Below, one piece after another: positions 15,520 through 24,306 of a DNA stretch of 63,728 bases; position 1 is the stretch's first letter, and each line of letters opens with the position of its first letter. The stretch is from a virus: the IMG/VR virus record IMGVR_UViG_3300037294_000424, positions 1-63,728 of that record; one strand, 5' to 3'. Below the pieces are notes generated by a model that searched no databases, was not told where the DNA came from, and saw only the letters and a program-made list of their open reading frames with translations. The translations under genes were made by a program, and so were the position numbers.

Positions 15520-16086
15520 ATGAAAATTTCACAAATAGTAAACAACGCTAAATCTCGCTTCACTGTGCTGCTCACTGAGGACACAGCGATCCAAGCTTAT
15601 TTAGTGCAAGCGCTAACGGCTTACCAAGACTTAGCGGGCTGTTTGCGAACAGTAGTAATGGAAGCCCCTTTAGTCGGCCCGTATGAAGCCCCACCGTCTT
15701 TTCTCGCTCATGCAATGTGTAAGGACGTTACGGGTAACTTTGTCCCTGTCAGGGTCAGCGAGGATGACGACGGCAGCACAAAAATATACTTCGACTCGGG
15801 CGCTATTTACCCTATCGAATATGAGTTTCTTGTTCACTTGGCTTTCTTTGCTGACAACCCCGAGGCCCATATCCCTAACCGCATATCAGGCATGGTCATT
15901 GATTATCTAGAGTGCCTAATCGCTATGGATAACGACGACCGCATGGCCCGCATTGAAACGGGCGGCAAGATGGACTCATCCAGAACCCCCACAAGATTAG
16001 ACCGAATAGCACAGAAAACGGCACTAGAAGAGCAGTTCAGGGCTAACAGGGCCATTATATCCATGGCGAGTATTCACCCGCTTTAA
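15520..16086 (+). CDS. Hypothetical neck or tail-completion protein
   Basis: A 188-aa protein with mixed alpha/beta character and a polar C-terminal helix (about 140-180). It sits between two tube-like proteins. A GGGGCCGAA ribosome site precedes the ATG. No family recognised; position suggests a connector or tail-completion function. Confidence 0.6.
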   Translation: MKISQIVNNAKSRFTVLLTEDTAIQAYLVQALTAYQDLAGCLRTVVMEAPLVGPYEAPPSFLAHAMCKDVTGNFVPVRVSEDDDGSTKIYFDSGAIYPIEYEFLVHLAFFADNPEAHIPNRISGMVIDYLECLIAMDNDDRMARIETGGKMDSSRTPTRLDRIAQKTALEEQFRANRAIISMASIHPL

Positions 16087-16096
16087 GGGCCAAGTA

Positions 16097-16618
16097 ATGG
16101 GAATGACATTTAATGGCAAGCCTCTTAAGGGACTTGCTAATAAGCTAGTCCATACCAAGTTTCAAATGGGCTGGCAGTGGGTTTTAGAGTTCTCGGGGAA
16201 GGGGATTAACCCACCTAGCGACTTTGAGATCTACGCCAAGTCCGTGGAGCACGGCGGGGCAACGCTTGAGTATGAAGAGAAGCAGATCGGGGCCAACACA
16301 ATCAATTCACCGACACATAAAACGGCGGGAACCATAACGCTCATCATTAGAGATAACGAGGACGGGCGCTGTGAGAAGTTCTTTGCTGAGCTAATAAAAA
16401 GAGTCGTGAATGATGACGGAACCGTCAACCTCCCCGCAGAGTACCTTTTTAGCCTGCGTATGTACCGCCTAATGGACGATGACAGAAAAGAGCTGTATCG
16501 AGACTGGATGGTTTCAATTGCCGAATACGGTAGCTTCACGCGCTCAAATGAAGAGGTAGGCCAGTTTGTTACATACCCTGCCATTTTTAAGAAATACCAA
16601 GCCTTAGGGAAAGAATAA
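16097..16618 (+). CDS. Tail tube-like protein (baseplate side)
   Basis: A 173-aa protein with a tube-fold pattern: an N-terminal strand with QWVLEFSG, a THKTAGTITLIIRDN strand (about 73-87), and a C-terminal VSIAEYGSFTRS region. It is probably a paralogue of the tube protein acting at one end of the tail. Its stop overlaps the start of the tail-chaperone gene, the usual order before the tape measure. Confidence 0.55.
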   Translation: MGMTFNGKPLKGLANKLVHTKFQMGWQWVLEFSGKGINPPSDFEIYAKSVEHGGATLEYEEKQIGANTINSPTHKTAGTITLIIRDNEDGRCEKFFAELIKRVVNDDGTVNLPAEYLFSLRMYRLMDDDRKELYRDWMVSIAEYGSFTRSNEEVGQFVTYPAIFKKYQALGKE

Positions 16619-17424
16619 TGCCAATACCTACTATCAAACTGCCTAGCTCTGGTAAGGCTGTTACGTTCAGAGAAGCAACTATCGAGGACTGTCTGAACTA
16701 TTGCGACGTTAACGATGCGCTTGACGAGCTAATAACAACGGAATATTTAAACTCTGTCCAAGTGGGTGAAAAGAGTGATTCGGCCCTGTGGACGGCAGAA
16801 GACCGCCGCTTGGCGCTCTGGTGGATCTTTGTGACAACAAGCAAAGACACGACAATCGCTTATGAATACCCCTGCGGCCACTGCGGCGAAACTCATTTAC
16901 AGGCTGTCGATTTAGTTGATCTAGATGACGAAGCCACCAGCTTAAAAATCAAGCCTTATCTTGATGACCGTATTTTATTTGACGATAAGATCAGGCTCGT
17001 TAGGTTTCACCCGTATAACGGTTTAGCCATGATGAACATGGAGCAAGCCGCCAATGAGTTAGATGAGCTAGAAGATGGCACCAATGAGCACAAAAGGGCT
17101 GCGGCGAGGCTAAAAGTGCTTGAGGTCGCCCATGCCTTTGACTTTACCGACACAGAGCCTAGCGACTTTGACGCAGAGCTTGCGATCAAGTTGGAGGCTA
17201 TCTCATCCATGAAGCGCACCACAGAGTTTCCTGATTTGGTCGCGGCAGCCATTGCGGCCAGAGAGAAACTTAGGCACGGCCTTAATTGCACCCATGAAAA
17301 TGGTCGGGTTTCCCTCGTATCCCCTGAACTTCAATGTGAAAACAAGACAGGTGAAAAGGGGGAGGCTCTGCATTCGCGATTGCTTATTCCCTTTCGCGGT
17401 GCCGTCTTTATTCCGACGGTTTAG
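16618..17424 (+). CDS. Tail assembly chaperone, upstream frame, with zinc knuckle
   Basis: A 268-aa protein directly upstream of the tape measure, where tail assembly chaperones lie. Residues about 86-94 hold a CGHCGETH knuckle, as in zinc-bearing phage proteins of this position (T4 gp26-like). The central part is helical and acidic. A second open frame overlaps its 3' part (17252-17569) and lacks a convincing start, so a frameshifted longer product is likely (candidate GGGGG run at 17358-17362). Confidence 0.6.
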   Translation: MPIPTIKLPSSGKAVTFREATIEDCLNYCDVNDALDELITTEYLNSVQVGEKSDSALWTAEDRRLALWWIFVTTSKDTTIAYEYPCGHCGETHLQAVDLVDLDDEATSLKIKPYLDDRILFDDKIRLVRFHPYNGLAMMNMEQAANELDELEDGTNEHKRAAARLKVLEVAHAFDFTDTEPSDFDAELAIKLEAISSMKRTTEFPDLVAAAIAAREKLRHGLNCTHENGRVSLVSPELQCENKTGEKGEALHSRLLIPFRGAVFIPTV

Positions 17425-17569
17425 TTATGCGTCTCTTACGCTAATCATTAAAAACCTAACCGTCTATGGCGGCCAGCCTATTGATGCTGTTTATAAGTCC
17501 AGTGTGAGCCTGATAGAAATCGTGAATGACGGGCTTATAGAAAAATACAAAAAGAAAGGGGCGCGATAG
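17252..17569 (+). CDS. Tail chaperone extension frame (probably reached by frameshift)
   Basis: This open frame is +1 (equally -2) relative to the upstream chaperone and runs on to the tape-measure start, overlapping it by one base. The unique part, after 17424, encodes a strand-rich segment (LTLIIKNLTVYGG) and a basic end. No ribosome site stands before any internal start. A shift at the G run 17358-17362 would give a fusion of about 316 aa. Shifted G/GT-type chaperones are general in tailed phages, and a -2 shift is known for Mu. A separate GTG start near 17399 remains possible. Confidence 0.5.
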   Translation: MRPERNLGTALIAPMKMVGFPSYPLNFNVKTRQVKRGRLCIRDCLFPFAVPSLFRRFSYASLTLIIKNLTVYGGQPIDAVYKSSVSLIEIVNDGLIEKYKKKGAR

Positions 17570-20148
17570 TGGAAAAGTTAACAGTTGGACAGCTAGAAGC
17601 CAAAGAGCTAAGCCTCGGTTCTATATCGACCGCTTCTATAAAAGGCATGGAAGAAATAGAGCTTGCTGGCGTCATTGAGGCTATAGAAAAAGCCTCTAGG
17701 CATGGGGTCGAAAGCGTGGCTCAGGGTTTTGACGATCTTAAGTCTGCCATAAAAGCGGAATATTCACGCTCAAATGATGGCGATAACATCCAAAAAAAAG
17801 CCATATTAACGCAAGAAAACCCCACGAGCGTTAGTAGCCTAGGCACCGCCACCGCTAAAGAAGCGACTAACCCGCAAGAAATTGCGGAAAAAAAGCGTGA
17901 AACATCCACTAAAAAGGATAAAGGTAGCGAGCCTGTAGCTAAGAAAGAAATCCCACAAAATGAGCTTGAGTTAGTAGAAGTTCCAACTAACAAAGTGAAA
18001 AGTCCCACAGTTAAGCCCGTAACAGACGCGCCAAAAAAAGCGGTAGAGGCTAAGCAAAGTGCAACAGTTGTCACCAGTGGCATAGCGCCATTAATGACAG
18101 ATGAAGCCACAAGCAAGTTTAAAAAAGGTCTTGATGGCCGCCTCCGAAATGAAAAGGGAGCGTTTGCATCAAAGGCAGAAGAAAAACAGTTTAATAAAGC
18201 CAACGGCAGCAATAGCGACAATAGCCCAAGCGGCGACACTAAAGAGCCAGAAAGGCAAACATCCATTTTAAAGCAGATCCTTTTCTCTACTGGAAAGCTG
18301 GCCCTTCTTGGGGCTGGGGGTATGGGCCGTGGTGATGGGGCTATTAATAATACGGCAGGCCTTGCCCTAGGCGGATCTTACTTTATGGCAGCTCAAGAAA
18401 TTGGGCAGATAATGGGGGAGGTAAAAGAGTCACTTTCTAACTCTGGCATTAACTCGTTCGGTGATGCTGTAAACAAGGCAAAAGAGAGCGCCGCCAAAGC
18501 TAAAGACTCGGTTATAGGCTTTGGTGGTAAGGCTGTTAATTTAGTTCGTGCCGTTCAAATGCGCTCAACAGGTGAAGTCAAAGAAAAAGATGAAGCCAGT
18601 GAAGACAAAAAGCCAAGCTTGTTATCCCGCATATTCTCTAGGGCCGAGCCTAAGCCTGACGAAGCCAGTGAAGGCAAAAAGCCAAGCCTGCTAGCTCGCA
18701 TTAAAGACCGTTATCAAGCGTTGTCGGCGCGGCCTGATGAAGCCAGTGAAGGCAAAAAGCCAAGCCTGCTAGCTCGCATTAAAGACCGTTATCAAGCGTT
18801 GTCGGCGCGGCCTGATGAAGCCAGTGAAGGCAAAGAGTCGGCAGCCAAGAAAACCCCTCCCGTCAAATCCTCGCCGCCATGGCTTAAAAGTCGTGGCAAT
18901 CCTCTGTTTAGGTTTTTTGGAAAGCTGAAGCCTGTCCCGACAAAAACCGATGAGGAACTTTTGAAGGTTTACAAGTCAGAGGCTCAAGCGACAGATCAAC
19001 GCCATCAAGAAACAATAATGGCTCTGGGAGATATAAAAGAAGGGATCAAAGGGATCAGTCTTGATGGCGGTGGCGGTGGCTTGCTGGGGGATATGCTCGA
19101 TTTTGCAGGTGATAGACGTAAAAAAAAGAAGGCTAAAAAAGGGGCTAGAGCGCGAACTGGTGGGCCATCAAATCTTTCTCGAACTAACGAGCTGCCTTCT
19201 AGATCTTCTCGGGTTACTCATGCCGAACGGCGGGGGTCTGCATTTAGATCAGCGGGTCGCCCTATCTCTTCAGTCGCTAATGCTGGTGGTGCCTCGCTGG
19301 CTGGTCGGACAATGGGAGGCGCTGCGAGCATTGGCGGTGCTTCAGTAGCAAGTAAGCCTATTGGTGGGATGGCTAAAGCGGGCGGAATGCTTGGCGGCGC
19401 GGCTAAAGCGGGTGGGGCGGTCTTATCCAAACTAGCATTGCCATTGACTATCGCTATGGCCGCTTATGATGGCATTTCGGGGTTTAATGATAGCGAGGGG
19501 CAGAAGAAGGCTTTTAATTTAAAAGAAGGTGAAGAGGCAAGCTTAGGCCAAAAATCCGCTATGGCTGCTGGTTCAATGCTATCTATGGGCGGGTTAACTG
19601 AGCTTGTTGGGTTTAGTGGTGAAGACATTGCTAAGGGGCTGTACGGGCTTTTTTCTGATGATGCCCCGAAGAAAGACGCTAAACCATTAGCGAAAGAAGG
19701 CGAAAAAGAGAAGGCCGAAGCCAAGGCCATTAGCGATTATCCTCCCTCTGGTGCAATTCCTCCCGTTATTGGGGCTTACCCTGCTGCTGGTGCCGTCCCT
19801 GCTAGTGCTGGGGTCGCTTCCCCTGCCGCAATGGCAACTGTCAGCGGTGCCGTGGCAATGAGCGCATTAAAAAACGTCGATGACATAGAGCAAATTGAAT
19901 CGGTCAATAAGTTAAAAGAAGGCGTAGCAAAAAAAGAGGGGGGGAACCGAAACCCTTCAGCGAGCTTTAAACCCCAAGTTATTAGCAACTCAGATCCCGA
20001 AGTCGTTAAGCTTCTCAAGTCTATTGATAAGAAAATGGACTCAGGGGCCACAAAGAAAGCAGGTAGCTCTGCTGGGCAGCCTAGAGCTTCTATCCCCTCA
20101 GACTTTTCGGATCCGTCACATAGACGCCAAGCCAACAATTTAGGGTAA
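17569..20148 (+). CDS. Tail tape measure protein
   Basis: An 859-aa protein after the tail chaperone frames, the standard tape-measure position. It is largely helical and charged, with a hydrophobic segment near 240-275, a Gly/Ala-rich region near 560-625 and a Pro/Ala-rich stretch near 720-765. Residues about 340-425 contain exact 26-residue repeats. Tape measures fix tail length; at about 0.15 nm per residue this one predicts a tail near 130 nm. Start is GTG overlapping the previous stop, with AAAGGGG upstream. Confidence 0.75.
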   Translation: MEKLTVGQLEAKELSLGSISTASIKGMEEIELAGVIEAIEKASRHGVESVAQGFDDLKSAIKAEYSRSNDGDNIQKKAILTQENPTSVSSLGTATAKEATNPQEIAEKKRETSTKKDKGSEPVAKKEIPQNELELVEVPTNKVKSPTVKPVTDAPKKAVEAKQSATVVTSGIAPLMTDEATSKFKKGLDGRLRNEKGAFASKAEEKQFNKANGSNSDNSPSGDTKEPERQTSILKQILFSTGKLALLGAGGMGRGDGAINNTAGLALGGSYFMAAQEIGQIMGEVKESLSNSGINSFGDAVNKAKESAAKAKDSVIGFGGKAVNLVRAVQMRSTGEVKEKDEASEDKKPSLLSRIFSRAEPKPDEASEGKKPSLLARIKDRYQALSARPDEASEGKKPSLLARIKDRYQALSARPDEASEGKESAAKKTPPVKSSPPWLKSRGNPLFRFFGKLKPVPTKTDEELLKVYKSEAQATDQRHQETIMALGDIKEGIKGISLDGGGGGLLGDMLDFAGDRRKKKKAKKGARARTGGPSNLSRTNELPSRSSRVTHAERRGSAFRSAGRPISSVANAGGASLAGRTMGGAASIGGASVASKPIGGMAKAGGMLGGAAKAGGAVLSKLALPLTIAMAAYDGISGFNDSEGQKKAFNLKEGEEASLGQKSAMAAGSMLSMGGLTELVGFSGEDIAKGLYGLFSDDAPKKDAKPLAKEGEKEKAEAKAISDYPPSGAIPPVIGAYPAAGAVPASAGVASPAAMATVSGAVAMSALKNVDDIEQIESVNKLKEGVAKKEGGNRNPSASFKPQVISNSDPEVVKLLKSIDKKMDSGATKKAGSSAGQPRASIPSDFSDPSHRRQANNLG
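18655..18834 (+). repeat. 78-bp tandem repeats in the tape measure gene
   Basis: Two in-frame 78-bp copies (18655-18732 and 18733-18810) differ at about one base. Each encodes 26 residues beginning PDEASEGKKPSLL. A partial third copy follows and a diverged copy precedes. Gain or loss of a unit would change protein length by 26 residues. Confidence 0.9.
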
Positions 20149-20152
20149 GACG

Positions 20153-20503
20153 ATGGAAAGTAAAGAGATTGATTATCTGATGGGGTTCAGTGAGTCAGGC
20201 GTGGTCACTCACTCTGACGCCAGCGCTGACATTAACAATGTGCTTGAGTGGTTTGATACGCCTATAGGCAGTGTGTACGGGAGGCCTAATTGGGGTAATG
20301 AGCTAGCTCAATTCAAACATGAGCCTGCCAATTCATCGGTAACAGCCATGAATATTGAGTTTAGCGTGGTAGGAACCATTACCCGAGATCTCCCCCACAT
20401 AGTCCTAAGCAGTATTTTTTGTGAGCCTAGCAATGACGAACCAGATTTATATGTAATAAGGCTGGGCATTCCTTCTGGTGAAGTAGTTAAAACAATTAAA
20501 TAA
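20153..20503 (+). CDS. Baseplate wedge protein, gp25-like
   Basis: A 116-aa protein of the gp25/IraD-like family. It has the conserved region around DINNVLEWFDTPIGSVYGRPNWG (about 26-48; only part of the family pattern is quoted) and a C-terminal LYVIRLGIPSG strand. In myoviruses gp25 starts sheath assembly at the baseplate. The ATG is 4 bases after the tape-measure stop, and a gpJ/gp6-like gene follows. Confidence 0.8.
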   Translation: MESKEIDYLMGFSESGVVTHSDASADINNVLEWFDTPIGSVYGRPNWGNELAQFKHEPANSSVTAMNIEFSVVGTITRDLPHIVLSSIFCEPSNDEPDLYVIRLGIPSGEVVKTIK

Positions 20504-20518
20504 CTTTGGTGATAAAAA

Positions 20519-21922
20519 ATGAGTGACAACAAAAACTATAAAGCGGAATTTGAAGAAAACATAACTCGCTTTAGCTGGTGGGAAAGGCTGCAAGGATCTC
20601 AGTTTGTGTCGATGATATCCACATTTGTAGGCCAAATGGTTTACAAGTCTGTTGCGGCCTCAGACCGAAATTTACAAGAAGCCTTTTTAAGTACCGCCGT
20701 AAAGCGGTCGTCCATTCTTGCTGCTTCAGAAGACAAGGGGTATATCGGAAGGAAAATAATGCCATCTTCAGGTTTTGTTCGTGCTACCAATTTAACGAAC
20801 GAATTACTTTCACTTCCAAGAGATACGCCATTAATTTCAAAAGCCGCATTAAGTTACGTCTTAACTAATGCCGTCGAACTCCCGCCACTTTCCTTTGTTG
20901 ATATTCCTACGTCTCAACTCGTGCTTAAAGTGTTCAAGACTGTCGTCACTAAAGAAATTAAATATCTAAGCATGTTACTGCCAAAAGACATAACCGCTCA
21001 AACGCACAGGGTAGAAGTGTATGTTTCAGCATTGGGTGGTGGCGCGGAGCTTTGGGAGAAACGCTATATGTTTAGGCGAACAGATGCCAAGACCAAGTGC
21101 TATGCCGAGTTTTACAAACCTACTGAGCAGCTTGGGATCCGCTTCGGTAGCGGTGTAAATGGGAGAATACCGCCATTAAATTCAGAAATAACACTGCGAG
21201 TATGGACAACAAGTGGTGATACTACGCTAATTAACAACCAAGCCTTAGAGATAACAGGCCCACTAGCCTATCTAAATGACCGTATCAGTATTACAACGCT
21301 CACGCCGATAGTAGGCGGGGCTAAAGCTGAAAGCGATGAAGAAACACGCTCAGGGGCGCTTTACATAACCCCTTTTGATAATCAGATTGTCTGGGATGAT
21401 GATTACGCTCATTACATCAAGCAAAACATCGCGAATATAACATGGGTTGTGGCATGGGGTGAGCACGAACAAGAAAAGCAAGACGGCCAGCCTAATGTTG
21501 CAAATATCAACAAGATTTTTGTGACTGCATATTCACCAGTTCATGATCAGCCCAGCCTAGAAAATATAATTGTTGGGCTGCTAAATGGCACTGACTATCT
21601 AAATAAAAGCTACCAGTACAAGCCCGCCAGCCTCAAGCCTTTTGCCATTAATATAACGGGCAAGGCCAAAGGGGATAAAGACTTGCAGCAAGTGAAGAAG
21701 GCTATAAAAGAGATGGTCAGCGCTACCTATGGCCTAAATCCGACGAAAAACAGGCCAGTAGAAATACTTGAAAAAGACGTAAACACTCTAATAAGAAACC
21801 TAAACTTATTGCATGACTTCTCATTGAGCTGGGTCGCATTTCCGTCTCTGATAAAGCTAGATGACTACATTTATATTGATATGGACGCCTCTGTTGTTGA
21901 TATTAAATATTGGGAGGCTTAA
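20519..21922 (+). CDS. Baseplate wedge protein, gp6/gpJ-like
   Basis: A 467-aa protein. Order after the gp25-like gene, size and the segment IRFGSGVNGRIPPLNSEI (about 205-222) fit the baseplate J / gp6 family that forms the wedge core. The C-terminal KPFAINITGKAKG and later strands also fit. It lies upstream of a gp7/gpI-position gene. Confidence 0.8.
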   Translation: MSDNKNYKAEFEENITRFSWWERLQGSQFVSMISTFVGQMVYKSVAASDRNLQEAFLSTAVKRSSILAASEDKGYIGRKIMPSSGFVRATNLTNELLSLPRDTPLISKAALSYVLTNAVELPPLSFVDIPTSQLVLKVFKTVVTKEIKYLSMLLPKDITAQTHRVEVYVSALGGGAELWEKRYMFRRTDAKTKCYAEFYKPTEQLGIRFGSGVNGRIPPLNSEITLRVWTTSGDTTLINNQALEITGPLAYLNDRISITTLTPIVGGAKAESDEETRSGALYITPFDNQIVWDDDYAHYIKQNIANITWVVAWGEHEQEKQDGQPNVANINKIFVTAYSPVHDQPSLENIIVGLLNGTDYLNKSYQYKPASLKPFAINITGKAKGDKDLQQVKKAIKEMVSATYGLNPTKNRPVEILEKDVNTLIRNLNLLHDFSLSWVAFPSLIKLDDYIYIDMDASVVDIKYWEA

Positions 21923-21924
21923 TC

Positions 21925-22773
21925 GTGGGTAATCATTTTCTTAAGTCCCAGCTCACAACGGCAAAGCAAGCAAGCCCAATGTGGGCAGGGCTTGCAGATG
22001 CCGTGCAGCAAATATTCGACTCACAAGTTAAACCTTTAAGTGATCGAATTGCCGCGCTTAACTCTTACTTCACTATGCACAAAGACGATCTACAAAAGCG
22101 CCTTGATGAAATGGGATCGTTTTTCTATTTCAGTGGAAATATCAATCAAGCAGATATGCCGCTAGCAGTTATGCAAAAACTGGATGAAATACATTTTAAG
22201 CGCACAGATTTACCAATTAAAAATGCAATAAGTCGCGAGTTCCAAGGGTTAAAAGTTGATTGGGCCGCGCTCTACGCCCCCAAGGTGATAACCCCAGATG
22301 GCAGCACTGATTACACGAAAAAGCTCTATAACGGGGCGCTCGTTAATGCGTTAAGAACCAAGGCTGAGATCTCAGACAACAGCGAGTCAGTATCTGATTA
22401 TTTCTTAACGTCGCGGGGTGTGCTTTTAGTGTCGTCAACACTACTAGCGAGCAGCGGCTACGAACCTAGCGAGTTCTCATTAATGGTTGAGCGAATAATC
22501 ACGCCGCTTGTCCCTACAGATATTGTGTTCGACGGTGAGCAAATCCTCATTCATTACGACATTATCGAACCCCTAGAGCGTTTATTTTATTACGAGCAAA
22601 CCGTCACTGAGATATTCAATGCCATTCACGATCCCAAAGTGAAGATCACTGGCAAACCCGAGGTATTGCAAGCGGGCATTATGCTGAACAACAGAGCGCC
22701 TGAGATAACAGGCTATATGAACCGTATTGATGCTATAAGTCTCGATTTTTGGCCTTTAGACATAATCAGTTAA
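21925..22773 (+). CDS. Putative baseplate/tail protein in the gpI (gp7) position
   Basis: About 282 aa; no strong motif. Position after the gpJ-like gene and before tail-fibre genes suggests the wedge protein that anchors fibres. GGAGG at 21913-21917 is correctly spaced for GTG at 21925, which I take as the start rather than the TTG at 21910. Confidence 0.6.
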   Translation: MGNHFLKSQLTTAKQASPMWAGLADAVQQIFDSQVKPLSDRIAALNSYFTMHKDDLQKRLDEMGSFFYFSGNINQADMPLAVMQKLDEIHFKRTDLPIKNAISREFQGLKVDWAALYAPKVITPDGSTDYTKKLYNGALVNALRTKAEISDNSESVSDYFLTSRGVLLVSSTLLASSGYEPSEFSLMVERIITPLVPTDIVFDGEQILIHYDIIEPLERLFYYEQTVTEIFNAIHDPKVKITGKPEVLQAGIMLNNRAPEITGYMNRIDAISLDFWPLDIIS

Positions 22774-22806
22774 TACAATTCTGACACATGAAACCAATAA
22801 GGGTAT

Positions 22807-23241
22807 GTGCCAGTGCCAAATTTAGTAGCAAGAGGCGTACTGCTAGCCAATTACTTTAATAAAAGGGCTTTATCTATGATAAGCCCTACGCCTACTTTCA
22901 GACTTAAAACCGTCCAATTCGGACTGGGTTTTTTGGATAATACAACCAACCCCCCGCTTGTAACTGAAATCCCAATCACTGCTAATAAAGCAGACATAAC
23001 AAATGTTTATATAGATACCGTGCCGACCTTTTTTTATGACACGACGCTAAGGCAGATAAAGGTCAGGGCAGAGATCCCTTCTGGTGCGGCTGGGATCCCC
23101 CCCGAGGGCGTGAGTGTAAATGTGGCGTGTATCCTTGATGGAGAAGGTAATGCCGTTGCTATGCTGGCAGGTCAGCCAACAGTGGTTAACTCTGGCAGGG
23201 GTTACATCGTTGTGGGTGTTATTGAAACCGACATAAATTAA
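22807..23241 (+). CDS. Tail-collar fibre-like protein
   Basis: A 144-aa protein resembling the N-terminal domain of phage tail-collar fibres (DUF3751 type): a helical start, FRLKTVQFGLG, then IKVRAEIPSGAAGIPPEGV and an LDGEGNAVAMLAG ending. Such proteins join fibres to the baseplate. The start is GTG after AAGGG. An ATG at 22876 is an alternative. Confidence 0.6.
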   Translation: MPVPNLVARGVLLANYFNKRALSMISPTPTFRLKTVQFGLGFLDNTTNPPLVTEIPITANKADITNVYIDTVPTFFYDTTLRQIKVRAEIPSGAAGIPPEGVSVNVACILDGEGNAVAMLAGQPTVVNSGRGYIVVGVIETDIN

Positions 23242-23253
23242 TGAGTAAACCTG

Positions 23254-24306
23254 ATGGCAATCAAAAGCATTAACTCAATGCGCCCCCCTAATTTGTCTAC
23301 AAAGGCGCTTATTGCCGACGTTCAAGCCTATGAGCCTTATGGATCTTCGGCATTCAACAGGCAATTAAGGGGCGTTATCCCAAAAGGCATTTATCTAGGC
23401 TTCAATCTTTCGCCCGCCCCCTCTGGCCTTAGTGTTGTAGTCTCATCAAGCGGCGCTTCTGCTGCGGCTATTGAGGTGGCGCAAGACTGGCTAATTAACG
23501 TGCGGCAAAGATTAGCTGTAACCCTCGCAGTCCCAGCGGGCCGAATTTCATCGGTTGTGCTTACTGCGTTTTATGATGGCTCCACATTTACGGATCAAGT
23601 TGATGCTGACTCGACAGTAAAAGCCGCTCAATTGCTCGTTGTTAATGCAGGTTCAGAACCTGTGGGAAGCCTTATTCTTGGACAGCTTAACGTGCCATCT
23701 AATGCAGCAAATATAACTAATCAAATGATAAACCTTGATTTAAGGGCCTCCGTGTCATTAGAAGGCTTTTGGCGAGAGACTGAGCAAGACCATGTTTCGT
23801 CAAGCGGTAAGTGGATAAGAACCGCTTTTGACAAAGGGATTAAGCCCTCGCTTGATAAAGTAAGGGCGCTGGCGACCGATTTTCTCGGTACTCCAACAGC
23901 TTGGTTTAAAGAGTCTTGGGTTAACACCTACAGGGGCGGTTCTATTGATGTTGAAGGCAACATTAAATCTGGCGGCAAGCTCTTATCAGTGTCAAATAAT
24001 GTCACTACAGCAGCGAATTTAGCTGTGACGGGTAGCGCGTCAATAACAGAGCATAGAATTACTTTTAACGGCGTTGAACCAGTCACGTTAACGATTAATG
24101 GCGCTTGGTCGGTTGATCAGCGTGTCACTGTGACAAAAACAAGATCAGATAGCGGATTGTTAACCATAGCAAGCTCATTAGATTTGTTTGTTAGAACAAA
24201 TGTCAATGCAGGCAAAAACCATACCTTTAAGGGTGCGGGGCAGTTCGAGCTAACGGTTAACGGTGCAGGCGCATTTGAGCTAACAAGAATATCAGGGGTT
24301 AAGTAA
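23254..24306 (+). CDS. Tail fibre shaft protein
   Basis: A 350-aa, beta- and Ser/Thr/Gly-rich protein with a WVNTYRGGSIDVEGNIKSGG segment (about 225-244) that reads like a fibre shaft. The C-terminal part (about 245-350) is repetitive beta. Between the collar-like gene and the adhesin-like gene it is best read as the proximal or main fibre. No chaperone domain is visible. Confidence 0.65.
   Translation: MAIKSINSMRPPNLSTKALIADVQAYEPYGSSAFNRQLRGVIPKGIYLGFNLSPAPSGLSVVVSSSGASAAAIEVAQDWLINVRQRLAVTLAVPAGRISSVVLTAFYDGSTFTDQVDADSTVKAAQLLVVNAGSEPVGSLILGQLNVPSNAANITNQMINLDLRASVSLEGFWRETEQDHVSSSGKWIRTAFDKGIKPSLDKVRALATDFLGTPTAWFKESWVNTYRGGSIDVEGNIKSGGKLLSVSNNVTTAANLAVTGSASITEHRITFNGVEPVTLTINGAWSVDQRVTVTKTRSDSGLLTIASSLDLFVRTNVNAGKNHTFKGAGQFELTVNGAGAFELTRISGVK

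Noticed and set aside
17721-18266. 181-aa minus-strand frame opposite the tape measure.
   Set aside because: Shadow of the tape-measure gene; composition follows the opposite strand and there is no ribosome site or promoter.
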